A stretch of 64,000 nt of DNA from Truepera radiovictrix DSM 17093 (GCF_000092425.1 NC_014221.1:2237001-2301000), one strand, 5' to 3'; counted from the stretch's first letter, positions 17,890 through 28,674 are shown. Translations and numbers: made by a program. The notes: a model not told the origin generated them from the sequence alone.

Positions 17890-20390
17890 GGCGCCTGAGC
17901 GTGGGCGTCCAGGGCATGACCTGCGCGAGTTGCGTGGGCCGCGTCGAGCGCGCCCTCAAGAACGTAGAAGGGGTAGAAGAAGCTTCAGTGAACCTGGCGA
18001 CCGAAAAGGCGAACGTCACCTTCGACCCACAGAGGGTGGGTGTGCCTGCGCTTTTGACGGCCGTCAAAGAGCGTGGCTACACGCCAGTTACAGCGCAAGC
18101 CAGCCTCAGCGTCGAAGGGATGACCTGCGCGAGTTGCGTGGGCCGTGTCGAGCGGGCGCTTACGAAGACGGTAGGCGTACTGGACGCTACGGTCAACTTA
18201 GCGACCGAAAAGGCCAGCGTCACCTATCTGCCGGACGCGGTGGATCTAGGCCAGCTCAAAGCTACGGTCCGCAAAGCGGGCTACGAGGTGCGTGAGGAGG
18301 CTGCAGGCGCGGACCGCGCCGACACCGAGCGCGAGGCGCGCGAGAAGGAGGGCAGGGAACTCCGGCTCGAGCTCACCCTAGCCGCCGCCCTGACCCTACC
18401 CATCTTCCTGCTGGACATGGTTCCCATGATGATCCCGCCCCTGGGCGCGTGGTTCCACGGACTCGTGCCGATGGCAACCCTGTACTACCTGTTTTTCATT
18501 CTGGCGACCGCGGTGCAGTTCGGCCCCGGCTTGCGCTTTTACCAAAAGGGCTGGCCCGCCTTGCGCCGCGGCGCCCCGGACATGAATTCGCTGGTCATGC
18601 TGGGCACCACAGCGGCCTACGGCTACTCGGTGGTGGCGACCTTTCTGCCGGGGCTGCTGCCCGCCGGGACGGTCTACGTCTACTACGAGGCCGCCGCGAT
18701 GATCATCACCCTCATCCTGGTCGGCCGCTACCTCGAGGCCCTCGCCAAAGGCCGAACCAGCGAGGCGATCAAAAAGCTGCTCGGGCTCCAGGCCAAGACG
18801 GCGCGCGTGGAACGAGGGGGGCAGATGCTCGAGCTGCCCATTGATGAGGTTGTTCCCGGCGACACCGTATTCGTGCGGCCGGGTGAGAAGATCCCCGTGG
18901 ACGGTCGCGTGGTTTCGGGGTCGTCGTTCGTGGACGAGTCGATGATCACCGGCGAACCGATCCCGGTGCAGAAGGGCGAGGGCGACGAGGTGGTCGGGGG
19001 CACGATCAACAAGACCGGCGCGTTCCGTTTCGAGGCCACCAAAGTGGGCGCAGAGACGCTGCTCGCCCAGATCATCAAGATGGTCGAGGACGCGCAAGGC
19101 TCCAAGGTCCCGATTCAGGCGCTCGTCGACCGGGTCGTGAACTACTTCGTGCCGGTGGTGCTGCTTATCGCCGCACTCACCTTCGGCGTCTGGATGCTTT
19201 TCGGGCCGCAGCCCGCGCTGACCTTTGCGCTGGTCAACGCCGTGGCGGTCCTGATCATCGCCTGCCCCTGCGCCATGGGCCTCGCCACCCCGACCTCCAT
19301 CATGGTGGGCACCGGCAAGGCCGCCGAGATGGGCATCTTGTTCCGCAACGGGGCGGCCTTGCAGACGCTCCAGGAAGCGAAGGTGATCGCCCTCGACAAG
19401 ACCGGCACCTTGACCAAAGGCAAGCCGGAACTCACCGACTTCAGCGTTCAGGGTGGTTTCGAGCCCAAGGAGGTCCTGTCGCTCGTCGCTTCGGCCGAAG
19501 CGCACTCCGAACACCCCATCGCCGAAGCGATCGTGGCGAGCGCCAAGGCGCAGGGCGCTAGGCTGCTCGAGGTGCAGGACTTTAGCGCTACGCCCGGCTT
19601 TGGCGTCGAGGCAAGGGTCAATGGGCAGCTCGTGCAGGTGGGCGCCGACCGCTACATGACCCAGCTAGGGCTAAACGTAGCGCTCTTCGCCGAGGAGGCC
19701 GGGCGGCTGGCCGACGAGGGCAAGACGCCGCTCTACGCGGCCGTGGGTGGGAGGCTCGCCGCCGTCATCGCGGTCGCAGACCCGATCAAAGACTCGACGC
19801 CCGAAGCCGTCCACGCGCTTCACAAGCTCGGCCTACGCGTCGCCATGATCACCGGCGACAACCGCCGAACCGCGGTCGCCATCGCCAGCGCGCTCGGTAT
19901 CGACGAGGTCCTGGCCGAGGTGCTCCCGGGCGGCAAAGTGGACGCCGTCAAGGACCTCCAAGGCGAGGGCCGTAAGGTCGCCTTCGTCGGCGACGGCATC
20001 AACGACGCGCCCGCCTTGGCGCAGGCCGACGTGGGCCTCGCCATCGGCACCGGCACCGACATCGCCATCGAAGCCGCCGACGTGGTGCTGATGTCGGGCG
20101 ACCTGCGCGGCATCCCGAACGCGCTCGGCATCTCGCAGGCCACCATTCGCAACATCAAGCAGAACCTCTTCTGGGCCTTTTTCTACAACACCAGCCTGAT
20201 CCCCGTCGCCGCCGGGGTGCTCTACCCCTTTTTCGGCGTCCTGCTCAACCCGGTCCTCGCCGCGGGCGCGATGGCGGTCTCGAGCGTCTTCGTGCTCTCC
20301 AACGCCCTGCGGCTGCGCGGCTTTAGGCCGCCCATGCGGGCGGACACGGGCACCCCGCGGCGCGCCGAGCCGCAGGTGGCGGCCGCCTAA
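17862..20390 (+). CDS. copA: Copper-exporting P-type ATPase CopA with two HMA domains
   Basis: P1B-1 ATPase of 842 residues that pumps Cu(I) out of the cytoplasm. Two N-terminal heavy-metal domains each carry GMTCASC (Cys 21/24 and 89/92) and are near copies of each other. Helix 6 has CPC ([12 protein letters not shown]). [21 protein letters not shown] and [12 protein letters not shown] complete the pump. It differs from the neighbouring CPH pump, so the locus has both copper ATPase classes. The ATG is preceded by ACCAGGAG. No separate CopZ chaperone is present; the tandem HMA domains may compensate (inference). Confidence 0.95.
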   Translation: MRQPETTDLRRLSVGVQGMTCASCVGRVERALKNVEGVEEASVNLATEKANVTFDPQRVGVPALLTAVKERGYTPVTAQASLSVEGMTCASCVGRVERALTKTVGVLDATVNLATEKASVTYLPDAVDLGQLKATVRKAGYEVREEAAGADRADTEREAREKEGRELRLELTLAAALTLPIFLLDMVPMMIPPLGAWFHGLVPMATLYYLFFILATAVQFGPGLRFYQKGWPALRRGAPDMNSLVMLGTTAAYGYSVVATFLPGLLPAGTVYVYYEAAAMIITLILVGRYLEALAKGRTSEAIKKLLGLQAKTARVERGGQMLELPIDEVVPGDTVFVRPGEKIPVDGRVVSGSSFVDESMITGEPIPVQKGEGDEVVGGTINKTGAFRFEATKVGAETLLAQIIKMVEDAQGSKVPIQALVDRVVNYFVPVVLLIAALTFGVWMLFGPQPALTFALVNAVAVLIIACPCAMGLATPTSIMVGTGKAAEMGILFRNGAALQTLQEAKVIALDKTGTLTKGKPELTDFSVQGGFEPKEVLSLVASAEAHSEHPIAEAIVASAKAQGARLLEVQDFSATPGFGVEARVNGQLVQVGADRYMTQLGLNVALFAEEAGRLADEGKTPLYAAVGGRLAAVIAVADPIKDSTPEAVHALHKLGLRVAMITGDNRRTAVAIASALGIDEVLAEVLPGGKVDAVKDLQGEGRKVAFVGDGINDAPALAQADVGLAIGTGTDIAIEAADVVLMSGDLRGIPNALGISQATIRNIKQNLFWAFFYNTSLIPVAAGVLYPFFGVLLNPVLAAGAMAVSSVFVLSNALRLRGFRPPMRADTGTPRRAEPQVAAA

Positions 20391-20446
20391 GCCCCTCGAG
20401 GCCCGTATCGGAGCGAACCCTGAGATGTAGCCGTAAGGAGCTAAAC

Positions 20447-21022
20447 GTGAACAACACCCTTAAGCGCACCCTCATCTTACTTGTCGCCAGCACCGCCTTC
20501 GTAGCCCTCGCCCTGGCCACGGGGCTAGGACCGCAGACGGGGGGCGAGCCCTCACACGACATGCACGCCGCGCACACCGTGGCGGTCGACAGCGAAGAGG
20601 CCTTTATCGCCCACATGATCCCCCACCACCAGGAGGCCGTAGAGAGCGCCCAGGCGGTGCTGGCGACCACCGAACGCCCTGAAGTTCGCGAACTGGCCCA
20701 GAACGTGATCGCTACCCAGACCGAGGAGATCGTCCTGCTCCAGGGCTGGCTCGAGGCGTGGTATCCGGACGCGACCGCCGCCGTCTACGAGCCCATGATG
20801 CCCGACCCGAGGGGACTCAGCCCCGACGAAGCCGACCGCGCCTTTTTAGAGGGCATGATCGTGCACCACGGGGGCGCTATCGAGATGGCGCAGGCTTATC
20901 TGGACGGCGACTTCGAGAAACGTGGCGAGGTCGTCGCCTTAGCCGAGCGCATTATCGCGGCGCAGCGAGCGGAGATCACGCAGATGCAGGGGTGGTTGAC
21001 GGCGTGGTACGGGGGGGAGTAG
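20447..21022 (+). CDS. Exported DUF305 protein
   Basis: A 191-residue protein with an N-terminal hydrophobic signal or anchor (residues 7-27). Two ferritin-like helical halves each carry a paired-His motif: MIPHHQEAVESA near residue 57 and MIVHHGGAIEMA near residue 139; a His/Met-rich stretch (HDMHAAH) follows the signal. DUF305 proteins are common beside copper-resistance genes and may bind metal in the periplasm, but no activity is proven. GTG start with TAAGGAG at good distance. It lies 56 bp after copA and is probably co-transcribed. Confidence 0.85.
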   Translation: MNNTLKRTLILLVASTAFVALALATGLGPQTGGEPSHDMHAAHTVAVDSEEAFIAHMIPHHQEAVESAQAVLATTERPEVRELAQNVIATQTEEIVLLQGWLEAWYPDATAAVYEPMMPDPRGLSPDEADRAFLEGMIVHHGGAIEMAQAYLDGDFEKRGEVVALAERIIAAQRAEITQMQGWLTAWYGGE

Positions 21023-21092
21023 CGCACCCCAGCACCTCGGTTTCGGTGACCTTCGCGCCCCATCCAAGCGCTGGTCCAGCTAGCGAGCACCC

Positions 21093-21132
21093 AGCCTGTA
21101 GCTTGTGCTCCATAGGCCACAAGCTACAGGCT
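21093..21132. repeat. 15-bp perfect inverted repeat between convergent genes
   Basis: AGCCTGTAGCTTGTG (21093-21107) pairs with CACAAGCTACAGGCT (21118-21132) around a 10-nt loop. Its base composition (about half AT) differs from the surroundings. It may serve as a terminator for DUF305 or lipA, or it may be a dispersed intergenic element; there is no T-run. Confidence 0.65.
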
Positions 21133-21195
21133 ACGAGCCCCTTCCCCCTTCCGAAACGTCCACGCGAAAGCTTCGGGATGAGGCGTCGACGGGAC

Positions 21196-22202
<1,007 letters not shown>

Positions 22203-22206
<4 letters not shown>

Positions 22207-22883
22207 AGGCTAGCCTCGGTTTCTGGGGTCGGGTCGGAGGGGACAAAGGGCACGGGGGTGTAGCCGAAGGTCTCGCAAAACGCCCGTACGAGTCTGGGTT
22301 TGACCTCCTCCAAGGTGACCGGGCGGCCGAGCAGCGCGCTCAGGCTGGTCACGCCCTTGTCGCGGATGCCGCACGGCACGATGTAGGAAAAATGGCTGAG
22401 GTCGGTCGCGACGTTCATGGCAAAACCGTGAAACGACACGTTGCGTTTGATGGCGACCCCGATGGCGACCACCTTCTCGTCGCCGACCCAGACGCCCGCG
22501 TAGCCGGGGGAGCCGACGCTCGGGATGCCGTACTCGGCGAGCACGGCGACCATGACCGCCTCGAGGTTGCGCAAATAGCTCCTGACGGCGCGGCCGACGG
22601 GCAGAATCGGGTACCCCACCAGCTGGCCGGGGCCGTGATAGGTCACGTCGCCGCCGCGCTCGATGTCATAAAGCGAAAACCCCTGCGCGGCGAGCGCCGC
22701 CGGGTCGGCCAGCAGGTGCTCGCGCCCCCCCTTTTTGCCGAAGGTGATGACCGGCGGGTGTTCGACGAGGAGCAACGTCGGCGCGAGGCGCCCCTCGGCG
22801 ACCGCCGCGTGGGTAGCGAGCTGCACGTCCCAGGCGGCGCGGTAGTCGAGCCGCCCGAGGTCGCGCACGAGCAGTTCCGTCAC
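22203..22883 (-). CDS. lipB: Octanoyltransferase
   Basis: Moves the octanoyl group from acyl carrier protein to lipoyl domains, the step before LipA. The family signature [17 protein letters not shown] is present, with the catalytic Lys in [10 protein letters not shown] and the catalytic Cys in [14 protein letters not shown]. The 226 residues are of normal length. The GTG at 22883 is 6 nt after TATCAT (22890-22895), with no ribosome binding site, so the mRNA is probably leaderless. lipB-lipA form an operon. Confidence 0.95.
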
Positions 22884-22941
22884 CCCCCGATGATAGCACC
22901 CACCCCCCAGGCCACGCGTCGTTTGGGGGGCGCGAGGCGCG

Positions 22942-23520
22942 CTAGAAGTAGACGTTGGTGCCGAGCGAGAGCTTGGGCACGGTAAGCAGCGGCAGCGGGA
23001 AAAACGTGAGGTTGGACCCTACCAGCCCCACCGCCGGCAGCGAGAGCTGCAGCTCGAGAAAGAGGCCGACGCGCTGCAACCGGGCCTCGAGCCCCCCGAG
23101 CGCTCCGACGTTAAGGGCGACCGCGGTGCTCGTGACGTCACGCATAAAGTCGTAAACGCCCCCCTGAACCAAGAGGCGCGGGCCGACGCCGCCGTAGGCC
23201 ATCAAAAAGAGCTGCGGCTGAGCGCCGTCCGGGCGGTAGGTGTACGACAGCGCCGAAGCGGCGAGCTCGGCGCCGAGCTCGCCGCTAAAGGCTTGTACGG
23301 TGTAGGCGACGCTAAAGCGCGCGTCGGCGTTGTCGCCGAAAAGGGCTTCCTGGCCGTAACCGACCATCGCCCCTTGGCCGAAGGTGCTGAGTTCGGCCGC
23401 CAGGGTGGCCCAGCGTTCGGGCGGCGCCGCGCGTCCGAAAAGCCCCTGCGCCGAAGCAGCGGAGAGAGCGAGCAAGAAGAGGAGCGCAGCGAGCCGGCGA
23501 GCGACGTGTGGGGGTAACAT
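22942..23520 (-). CDS. Exported beta-rich hypothetical protein
   Basis: A 192-residue protein with a signal peptide (about residues 1-24, ending ASAQG). The body has alternating hydrophobic residues and ends in an aromatic residue (LGTNVYF), like a small outer-membrane barrel or porin-like protein; that is an inference from pattern only. No family is recognised. The ATG is 6 nt after TACAAT (23527-23532), a leaderless arrangement. An alternative start at 23577 is rejected because it lies before the signal peptide. Confidence 0.55.
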   Translation of the reverse strand: MLPPHVARRLAALLFLLALSAASAQGLFGRAAPPERWATLAAELSTFGQGAMVGYGQEALFGDNADARFSVAYTVQAFSGELGAELAASALSYTYRPDGAQPQLFLMAYGGVGPRLLVQGGVYDFMRDVTSTAVALNVGALGGLEARLQRVGLFLELQLSLPAVGLVGSNLTFFPLPLLTVPKLSLGTNVYF

Positions 23521-23580
23521 AGCGCGATTGTACGCCGCCCTCGTAACCCTTTGTGGGTTAGGTGAAGGGAAGCTCAAGGC

Positions 23581-23610
23581 TTGTTCTTTGCCCCCTCATC
23601 CGAGTATAGT
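23581..23610 (+). promoter_or_regulatory. Promoter of the cold-shock gene
   Basis: TTGTTC (23581-23586) and TATAGT (23605-23610), 18-nt spacer. The predicted leader of about 90 nt is long for this genome. Long leaders that fold differently in the cold are known for csp mRNAs of other bacteria. Confidence 0.55.
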
Positions 23611-23708
23611 GGCGCTACCGCGGTTGAGCAGCTGCTTTGTCGTGGCTCGAGCTTGCTCGAGAGTTTTGTTGGTGCGCCCAGCGCGCCAAAAGGAAGATAG
23701 GTAACAAG

Positions 23709-23948
23709 ATGGCAACAGGCAGAGTGAAGTGGTTCAGCAACGAAAAAGGCTTCGGCTTTATCGAACAAGACGACGGTGGCGCGGACGTGTTCTGCCACTT
23801 TTCGGCGATTACCGGTAGCGGCTACCGCAGCCTCAACGAGGGCGACGAAGTCGAATTCGAGGTTGAACAGGGTCAAAAGGGGCTCCAGGCGAAAAACGTG
23901 ACGGTGACAAACGCCGCCCCCGCCCCGCAGCGCGGCGCGCGCTACTAA
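23709..23948 (+). CDS. csp: Cold-shock domain protein
   Basis: A 79-residue single CSD OB-fold that binds single-stranded RNA or DNA and melts RNA structure. RNP1 reads KGFGFIEQ and RNP2 DVFCHFSAI; it starts MATGRVKWF as usual. After the core there is a short extra tail ([12 protein letters not shown]). Purine-rich AAGGAAGATAGG precedes the ATG. The frame upstream of 23709 is leader, not protein. Confidence 0.95.
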   Translation: MATGRVKWFSNEKGFGFIEQDDGGADVFCHFSAITGSGYRSLNEGDEVEFEVEQGQKGLQAKNVTVTNAAPAPQRGARY

Positions 23949-23965
23949 GCGTCCCAGCAAAGACG

Positions 23966-23992
23966 AGCGCCCGCTTCACGCGGGCGCTTTTT
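23966..23992 (+). terminator. Intrinsic terminator of csp
   Basis: AGCGCCCGC and GCGGGCGCT form a perfect 9-bp stem around TTCAC, followed by TTTT. Confidence 0.9.
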
Positions 23993-24315
23993 GCTGACAT
24001 TTGGCAGGTATCTGGTCAGAGGCGCTCTCACACCGCTAAGAACGTGCTGATAAGAGGCGCGCTGCGCGCACGCTCTGAGAGGCTACCAGTAGCCACGTCT
24101 CGTGGAGCTGCTAGTCCTACCGACGCTGGCATCATAGACCCTCATAGAATGGCCGCCATCTCCCCTTGCACGCGCCTCGGGTGGGGTGACTAAGTACCTC
24201 CCGGCTAACATTGCGAGCTTCAGCAAAGAACGCTGAAGCTCTCCATTACCGCCGAGACGTACTCTCTTCCTGACTCGCTCCGCTCGGGTTGATCTAAAGC
24301 TCAACCAGGAGATAC
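23993..24315. other. Non-coding stretch with lower GC and one hairpin
   Basis: About 320 bases with no convincing gene. GC is visibly lower than nearby. A 10-bp perfect hairpin (GAGCTTCAGC with GCTGAAGCTC, 7-nt loop) lies at 24215-24241. The composition suggests a decayed insertion or transferred fragment, but no transposase or terminal repeats can be identified. Confidence 0.35.
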
Positions 24316-24741
24316 TTAGCCGCGCCGCTCCAGCGTGAGCGCGCTCCTTAACCGCACCAGGGACTCCTGCCAACGCTCGAGCTGCCGTCTGCGCGCCTCC
24401 GCCTCATCGCGCCCGTAGGGCCCCTGGGTCAGGGTCAGCAGCGTCCCCGCGTCGCGCCGCTCAAAGTCCACGACCACCTGCCGCTCGGCCTCGCCGGGTG
24501 AGCGCCAGGAGAAGGCGAGCCGATTTCCGGCGATCACCTCCGCGAAGGTCCCCGTCACCGCTCCCTCCGGAAAACCGTAGCGGTAGCTCCCCCCCACCCG
24601 CGCGTCGACGCTCGCCTCCGGCGGCCCCCAGAGGCGCAGCTTGGCCGGTTCGACCCAGTAGGTAAAGAGCGCCTCCGGCGGCACGCCGCGGTAGGTCTCC
24701 CAGATGCGGAGGCGGCCGTCGGCGGTCGTCAGGTGATCCAC
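24316..24741 (-). CDS. SRPBCC (AHSA1-type) domain protein
   Basis: A 141-residue START/AHSA1-like protein. The family pattern is clear: an N-terminal WETYRGVPPEALFTYWVEP, then LRLWGPP, YRYGFPEG, GTFAEVIAGNRLAFSW and a final Trp-containing helix. These small cavity proteins bind hydrophobic ligands or act as chaperone partners; none can be assigned. The GTG start shares one base with the stop of the upstream sugar dehydrogenase (TAGTG), so it is probably translationally coupled. Confidence 0.8.
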   Translation of the reverse strand: MDHLTTADGRLRIWETYRGVPPEALFTYWVEPAKLRLWGPPEASVDARVGGSYRYGFPEGAVTGTFAEVIAGNRLAFSWRSPGEAERQVVVDFERRDAGTLLTLTQGPYGRDEAEARRRQLERWQESLVRLRSALTLERRG

Positions 24742-25976
24742 TACTCCGCCGCGACGAAGCGGTAGAGCGCGCCGCCGAAGTCCGCGACGTAGAGCTCACC
24801 CGACTCGTCCTCACCGAAAGCGACGACCGGAAAGGCCGCCTCCAAAAGGAGCGCGCGGGTGTACCCGTCGCCCTCCGGCACGGCGCGCCAGATGTTACCG
24901 CTCACAAAGTCGCCGAAGACGTAGCTGCCGCGGAGTTCGGGCAGGGCCGCGCCGCGGTAGACGTACCCGCCCGTGACGGAGCGGCCGTCGCCGGAGGCGT
25001 GGCTGTAGGAGAGCACCGGCAGCGTCAGCCCGGTCTGGTCGCAGCGCTCGGGCGGCTCGCGCGGGGCGGCCGGGTCGAAGCAGTGAGGGCCCTCCATGCG
25101 GTTCCAACCGTAGTTCTCGCCGCCGGGGCCCCCCGCAGGCTGACGGTTGACCTCCTCAAAGGCGTTTTGACCGACGTCGGCGATCCACAAGTCCCCGGTT
25201 TCGCGGTCGAACGAGAAGCCCCAAGGGTTGCGCAACCCGTACGCCCACGTCTCGGGGGCGGCGTCCGCGCGGCCGACGAAGGGGTTATCGTTCGGCACCG
25301 CGTAGGCCCACCCTGCCGTCTCGCCGTCGCCGCGCGTATTGACGTCGATGCGCAGAAGCGAGCCGAGCAGCGTGCGGGGGTCCTGACCGTTCCCCTCCGG
25401 GTCGCCGCCAGCGCCGCCGTCGCCCAGACCGATGTAGAGGTAGCCGTCCGGACCGAAGGCGAGACCGCCGCCGTTATGGTTGGCGTAGGGTTGCGCGACC
25501 GTCAACAGCACCCGCTCGGAAGCGGGGTCGGCGAGGTTGGGGTCACCTGAGACGGTAAACTCGGCGATCACCGTGTCGCCCTCTAGGTCGGTGTAGTTGA
25601 CGAACAGCCGCCCGTCGTCGGCGTAGTCGGGGCTAAACGCGAGCCCCAAAAGCCCCTGTTCGCTGGTCGTCGAAACGCGGCTCGAGAGGTCGAGAAAGGG
25701 CGCCTCACGAAGCGCTCCCCCTTCGATCACCCGGATGAGGCCGGTTTTTTGCGTGACAAAAAGTCTATCGGATCCGTCGCCCGCATGGGTGACGCTGGTG
25801 GGCTGCTCGAGCTCGGAGGTGACCGGCTCGAGCGCGACGCGCACGTCGGCGGGCCCGGGTGGTGTGGGCGGCGCGTCGGGTGGGGGCGTCCCCGCCCCCG
25901 CTTGGGGTGTGTGGCAGGCGATGAGGGTACCGAGAAGCAGAAGGCCGCTAGGCCGGCAAAGGGTCGCTAAGCGCAT
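24741..25976 (-). CDS. PQQ-dependent sugar dehydrogenase-like lipoprotein (Asd/YliI type)
   Basis: A 411-residue six-bladed propeller of the soluble aldose sugar dehydrogenase family, which oxidises sugars with PQQ and calcium outside the inner membrane. The signal MRLATLCRPSGLLLLGTLIAC ends in a lipobox. LGLAFSPDYADDGRLFVNY, HNGGGLAFGPDGYLYIGLGDGG (catalytic His at the start), YGLRNPWGFSFD and GENYGWNRMEG are family hallmarks. Two Cys in the last third (HCFDP and ERCDQ) are typical as well. The ATG at 25976 follows GGGGAGG. No PQQ synthesis genes are in the window. Confidence 0.9.
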   Translation of the reverse strand: MRLATLCRPSGLLLLGTLIACHTPQAGAGTPPPDAPPTPPGPADVRVALEPVTSELEQPTSVTHAGDGSDRLFVTQKTGLIRVIEGGALREAPFLDLSSRVSTTSEQGLLGLAFSPDYADDGRLFVNYTDLEGDTVIAEFTVSGDPNLADPASERVLLTVAQPYANHNGGGLAFGPDGYLYIGLGDGGAGGDPEGNGQDPRTLLGSLLRIDVNTRGDGETAGWAYAVPNDNPFVGRADAAPETWAYGLRNPWGFSFDRETGDLWIADVGQNAFEEVNRQPAGGPGGENYGWNRMEGPHCFDPAAPREPPERCDQTGLTLPVLSYSHASGDGRSVTGGYVYRGAALPELRGSYVFGDFVSGNIWRAVPEGDGYTRALLLEAAFPVVAFGEDESGELYVADFGGALYRFVAAE

Positions 25977-26022
25977 CGAAACCTCCCCAACGCACCTTAA
26001 CCGAAAGGCGCCGCAGGGGCTG

Positions 26023-26685
26023 TTAGCGCGCGTCGGGTGGCGCCGCCGCAAGGATGCTGCCATCGTCACCGAGCGGCGGGTAGGGCAGCCCCTGCGCCTC
26101 GAAGAGCGCCGCTTGGCGCGGGTAGAGCCAACGAAACGCCCACGCGTGCAGCTCTCTCTCGCTGAGCTGCGGCGCGTCGTACAGCCCCGCCTGCAGGCGC
26201 TGGCGCTGCGCCTCGAAGAGGATAACCGCTGCTGCCACGGAGACGTTAAGCGACTGCACCATCCCGAGCATCGGGATGACGATGTGCGCGTCGGCGGCGT
26301 CCGCGGCCTCGCGGGAGACGCCGTGCTTTTCGTTGCCGAAGAGCACGCAGGTCGGCCTTGTGTAGTCGACCTCGCGGTAGTCTAGAGCGCGCCCTGAAAA
26401 GTGCGCGGCCAAAAGCTGCACCCCCCCGAGCGCCGCGCGCGCTTCGGCGAGCGACCCATGCACCCGCAGCTCGACCCACTTGTGGGCGCTCGCCGAGGTC
26501 TCGTTAAAGGTCGGCACGCCGCCCGTCGGGTTGAGCGCGTGCACCACCCCGATACCTACGGCGTCGCAGGTGCGGAGCATGGCGGAGAGGTTGTGCGGTT
26601 TATGCACGTTTTCGGCGAGCACGCTGAGGTCGCGCTGGCGCTTTTTCAAAACGCGGAGGATCTTGTCGTACCGCTCTTTCGTCAC
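26023..26685 (-). CDS. trmH: tRNA (guanosine(18)-2'-O)-methyltransferase
   Basis: SPOUT methyltransferase that modifies G18 in the D-loop of tRNAs. It is of the Thermus type: [16 protein letters not shown] near residue 25, [24 protein letters not shown] and the knot motif [18 protein letters not shown]. The length, 220 residues, is right, with a slightly long C-terminus. Two adjacent GTG codons can start it; the second (26685) is exactly 6 nt after TATGCT (26692-26697) and is chosen on the leaderless pattern. It is divergent from the strong tRNA-Leu promoter. Confidence 0.93.
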   Translation of the reverse strand: MTKERYDKILRVLKKRQRDLSVLAENVHKPHNLSAMLRTCDAVGIGVVHALNPTGGVPTFNETSASAHKWVELRVHGSLAEARAALGGVQLLAAHFSGRALDYREVDYTRPTCVLFGNEKHGVSREAADAADAHIVIPMLGMVQSLNVSVAAAVILFEAQRQRLQAGLYDAPQLSERELHAWAFRWLYPRQAALFEAQGLPYPPLGDDGSILAAAPPDAR

Positions 26686-26720
26686 CACTCAAGCATACCG
26701 CCGTCGGTGTCCACACGGCC

Positions 26721-26749
26721 TTGACAGCTCCCGGCGCAGCAAGTATTAT
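26721..26749 (+). promoter_or_regulatory. Strong sigma-70 promoter of tRNA-Leu
   Basis: TTGACA (26721-26726), 17-nt spacer, TATTAT (26744-26749), 12 bp before the tRNA. The best consensus promoter in the window. Confidence 0.88.
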
Positions 26750-26761
26750 CACCCTTGCTGC

Positions 26762-26849
26762 GCCGAGGTGGCGGAATAGGTAGACGCGCCAGCTTGAGGG
26801 GCTGGTCTCCGTTGAGGAGGTAGGGGTTCAAGTCCCCTCCTCGGCACCA
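26762..26849 (+). tRNA. tRNA-Leu(GAG)
   Basis: Class II tRNA of 88 nt with encoded CCA. The acceptor GCCGAGG pairs with CCTCGGC, the anticodon loop is TTGAGGG (anticodon GAG), there is a long variable arm, and the T-arm is GGGG-TTCAAGT-CCCC. Confidence 0.95.
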
Positions 26850-26862
26850 CGCCACACTACAG

Positions 26863-26894
26863 GAGCCCGACGCAACACCCGCGTCGGGCTCTTT
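26863..26894 (+). terminator. Terminator of tRNA-Leu
   Basis: GAGCCCGACGC (26863-26873) and GCGTCGGGCTC (26881-26891) form an 11-bp perfect stem, followed by TTT. Confidence 0.85.
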
Positions 26895-27084
26895 GCTTGC
26901 TCTATAGAACACGTGAACACCCGGCTCCCTCCGCTTGTCAAAGCGCCTCCGGAGAGCCCCGAGGTCGTAGACAAAGCCCCTTACCCTGAAGCGCTGCGCG
27001 CACGCCTCTCGTCGTCACGGCTCCTCACCGGACGCGGTGAGCCGCACTAAAGCCATCCCGTAGGTGCAACCCCCCAAAAAGAGC

Positions 27085-27104
27085 ACCCGCCACTTCCGGC
27101 GGGT
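27085..27104 (-). terminator. Terminator of tRNA-Arg
   Basis: On the minus strand ACCCGCC and GGCGGGT close a 6-nt loop, extended by outer AAGA/TCTT, followed by TTTTT. It is about 47 nt after the tRNA 3' end. Confidence 0.85.
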
Positions 27105-27150
27105 CTTACTTTTACTGTCCCTCTTTTACCGTCCCTGACGGATTTTATGG

Positions 27151-27227
27151 TGGTGCACCAGGAAGGACTCGAACCCTCGACCTATCGCTTAGAAGGCGAC
27201 TGCTCTATCCAGCTGAGCTACTGGTGC
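27151..27227 (-). tRNA. tRNA-Arg(TCT)
   Basis: 77 nt with encoded CCA. Acceptor GCACCAG with CTGGTGC; anticodon loop CTTCTAA, anticodon TCT; T-arm AGGG-TTCGAGT-CCTT. Confidence 0.95.
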
Positions 27228-27297
27228 ATGGGCGTCGGCCGGGCCGACGCCCTTAGTTTACCCTACCAGGGCCCTAGCGGGGCAACGCGGCCGCACG

Positions 27298-28674
27298 TTA
27301 TTGCGGAACCTCGAGCCCCTGACCATTCGCGCGCACCACCTCGCGGTACCACGCCCCGCTCTCCTTGAGCACGCGCTCTTGGGTGGCGTAATCGACGTAA
27401 AAGAGGCCGAAGCGCTTGCTGTAGCCCTTGGCCCACTCGAAGTTGTCCATGAGGCTCCAGGCGTAGTAGCCGCGCACATCGACCCCTTGGCGCATGGCCT
27501 CCTGGAGGGCGGTGAGGTGCAGGGCGTAGTAGCGGACGCGCTCGGGGTCATGAACGCGCCCCCCCTCGAGGCGGTCGGGGTAGGCGGCGCCGTTTTCGGT
27601 GATGTACAGGGGGGGCAACGCGTAGTCGCGCTTTAGCCGCACGAGCAGGTCGGTGAGCCCCTGTGGGAAGACCTCCCAGCCCATATCGGTGTGCGCCTCG
27701 CCCGCCGGGACGTTCCGAAAGTGCGGCCACGCTTCATCGTGGGCGACGACGGCGCGGGAGTAGTAGTTGACGCCCAGAAAGTCGAGGGGCTGCGCGAAGC
27801 TCTCGAGGTCGCCCGCCGCGATCTCCGGTACGGCGTCGCCGTACCCCTCCCACAGGTCCTGCGGGTAGCTGCCTTTTAGGAGGGGGTCCAGAAACCAGCG
27901 GTTGAAAAAGCCGTCGAAGCGCGCCGCCGCCGCCTCGTCTTCGGGCGCCTCGCTCGCCGGGTAGCTGGGCGTGAGGTTGAGGACGATACCGTGCTCTGCG
28001 CCGGGCGCGTTCGCGCGCAGCCGCGGCAGCGCGAGGCCGTGGGCCACGTAGAGGTGGTGGGCGACCCTGAGGGCGAGCTGGGGGTCGCGCAACCCGGGTG
28101 CGTGCTCACCGGTGGCGTGACCCAAGATGGCGATGCACCACGGCTCGTTAAAGGTCGCGCAAAAAGCGAGGCGGTCGCCGAGGCGCTTGGTGACGACCTC
28201 AGCGTAGTCGGCGAAAGCGTAGGCGGTGTCGCGCGAGCCCCAGCCCCCGCGGTCTTGCAGCGCCTGTGGCAGGTCCCAGTGGTAGAGGGTGGCGTTGGGT
28301 TGCAGGCCGCGCTCTAACATCCCGTCGACCAGACGGTCGTAGAAGTCGAGCCCCTTGACGTTGACCTGCCCCCGCCCCTCGGGGAAGACGCGCGGCCAGG
28401 CGACCGAAAAGCGGTAGGACTGAACGTTTAAGCTCGCGATGAGGTCTAGGTCGCTCTCCCAGCGGTGGAAGTGATCGCAGGCGACCTCGCCGGTGTCGCC
28501 GCCCTCGATCCGGCCGGGGGTGGCGCAGAAGGTGTCCCAGATGCTCGGCCCGCGCCCGTCTTCGTGCGTCGCCCCCTCGATCTGAAAGGCCGCCGTCGCC
28601 ACGCCCCAGACGAACCCCGGCGGAAAGCCCCCCGACGGTTCCGTAGCGGTGTCCGTCGCACGCTCGGCGGGCAT
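27298..28674 (-). CDS. GH1 beta-glucosidase/beta-xylosidase
   Basis: A 458-residue cytoplasmic GH1 (alpha/beta)8 barrel that removes terminal beta-linked glucose, galactose, xylose or fucose. Family motifs are in order: FVWGVATAAFQIEG at the N-terminus, the acid/base TFNEPW, LGVNYY, the nucleophile ITENGAAY, and YYAWSLMDNFEWAKGYSKRFG. No signal peptide. The ATG shares one base with the xylA stop (TAATG), so it is the last gene of the xylan-use operon. Its substrate is probably imported xylo- or gluco-oligosaccharide (inference from context). Confidence 0.95.
   Translation of the reverse strand: MPAERATDTATEPSGGFPPGFVWGVATAAFQIEGATHEDGRGPSIWDTFCATPGRIEGGDTGEVACDHFHRWESDLDLIASLNVQSYRFSVAWPRVFPEGRGQVNVKGLDFYDRLVDGMLERGLQPNATLYHWDLPQALQDRGGWGSRDTAYAFADYAEVVTKRLGDRLAFCATFNEPWCIAILGHATGEHAPGLRDPQLALRVAHHLYVAHGLALPRLRANAPGAEHGIVLNLTPSYPASEAPEDEAAAARFDGFFNRWFLDPLLKGSYPQDLWEGYGDAVPEIAAGDLESFAQPLDFLGVNYYSRAVVAHDEAWPHFRNVPAGEAHTDMGWEVFPQGLTDLLVRLKRDYALPPLYITENGAAYPDRLEGGRVHDPERVRYYALHLTALQEAMRQGVDVRGYYAWSLMDNFEWAKGYSKRFGLFYVDYATQERVLKESGAWYREVVRANGQGLEVPQ

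Noticed and set aside
18396-19514. 372-residue minus-strand ORF opposite copA
   Set aside because: His/Arg/Gly-rich shadow of the ATPase with no family features.
24083-24373. 96-residue minus-strand ORF next to the AHSA1 gene
   Set aside because: Overlaps the AHSA1 3' end, crosses a hairpin, and shows no transposase or other family features.
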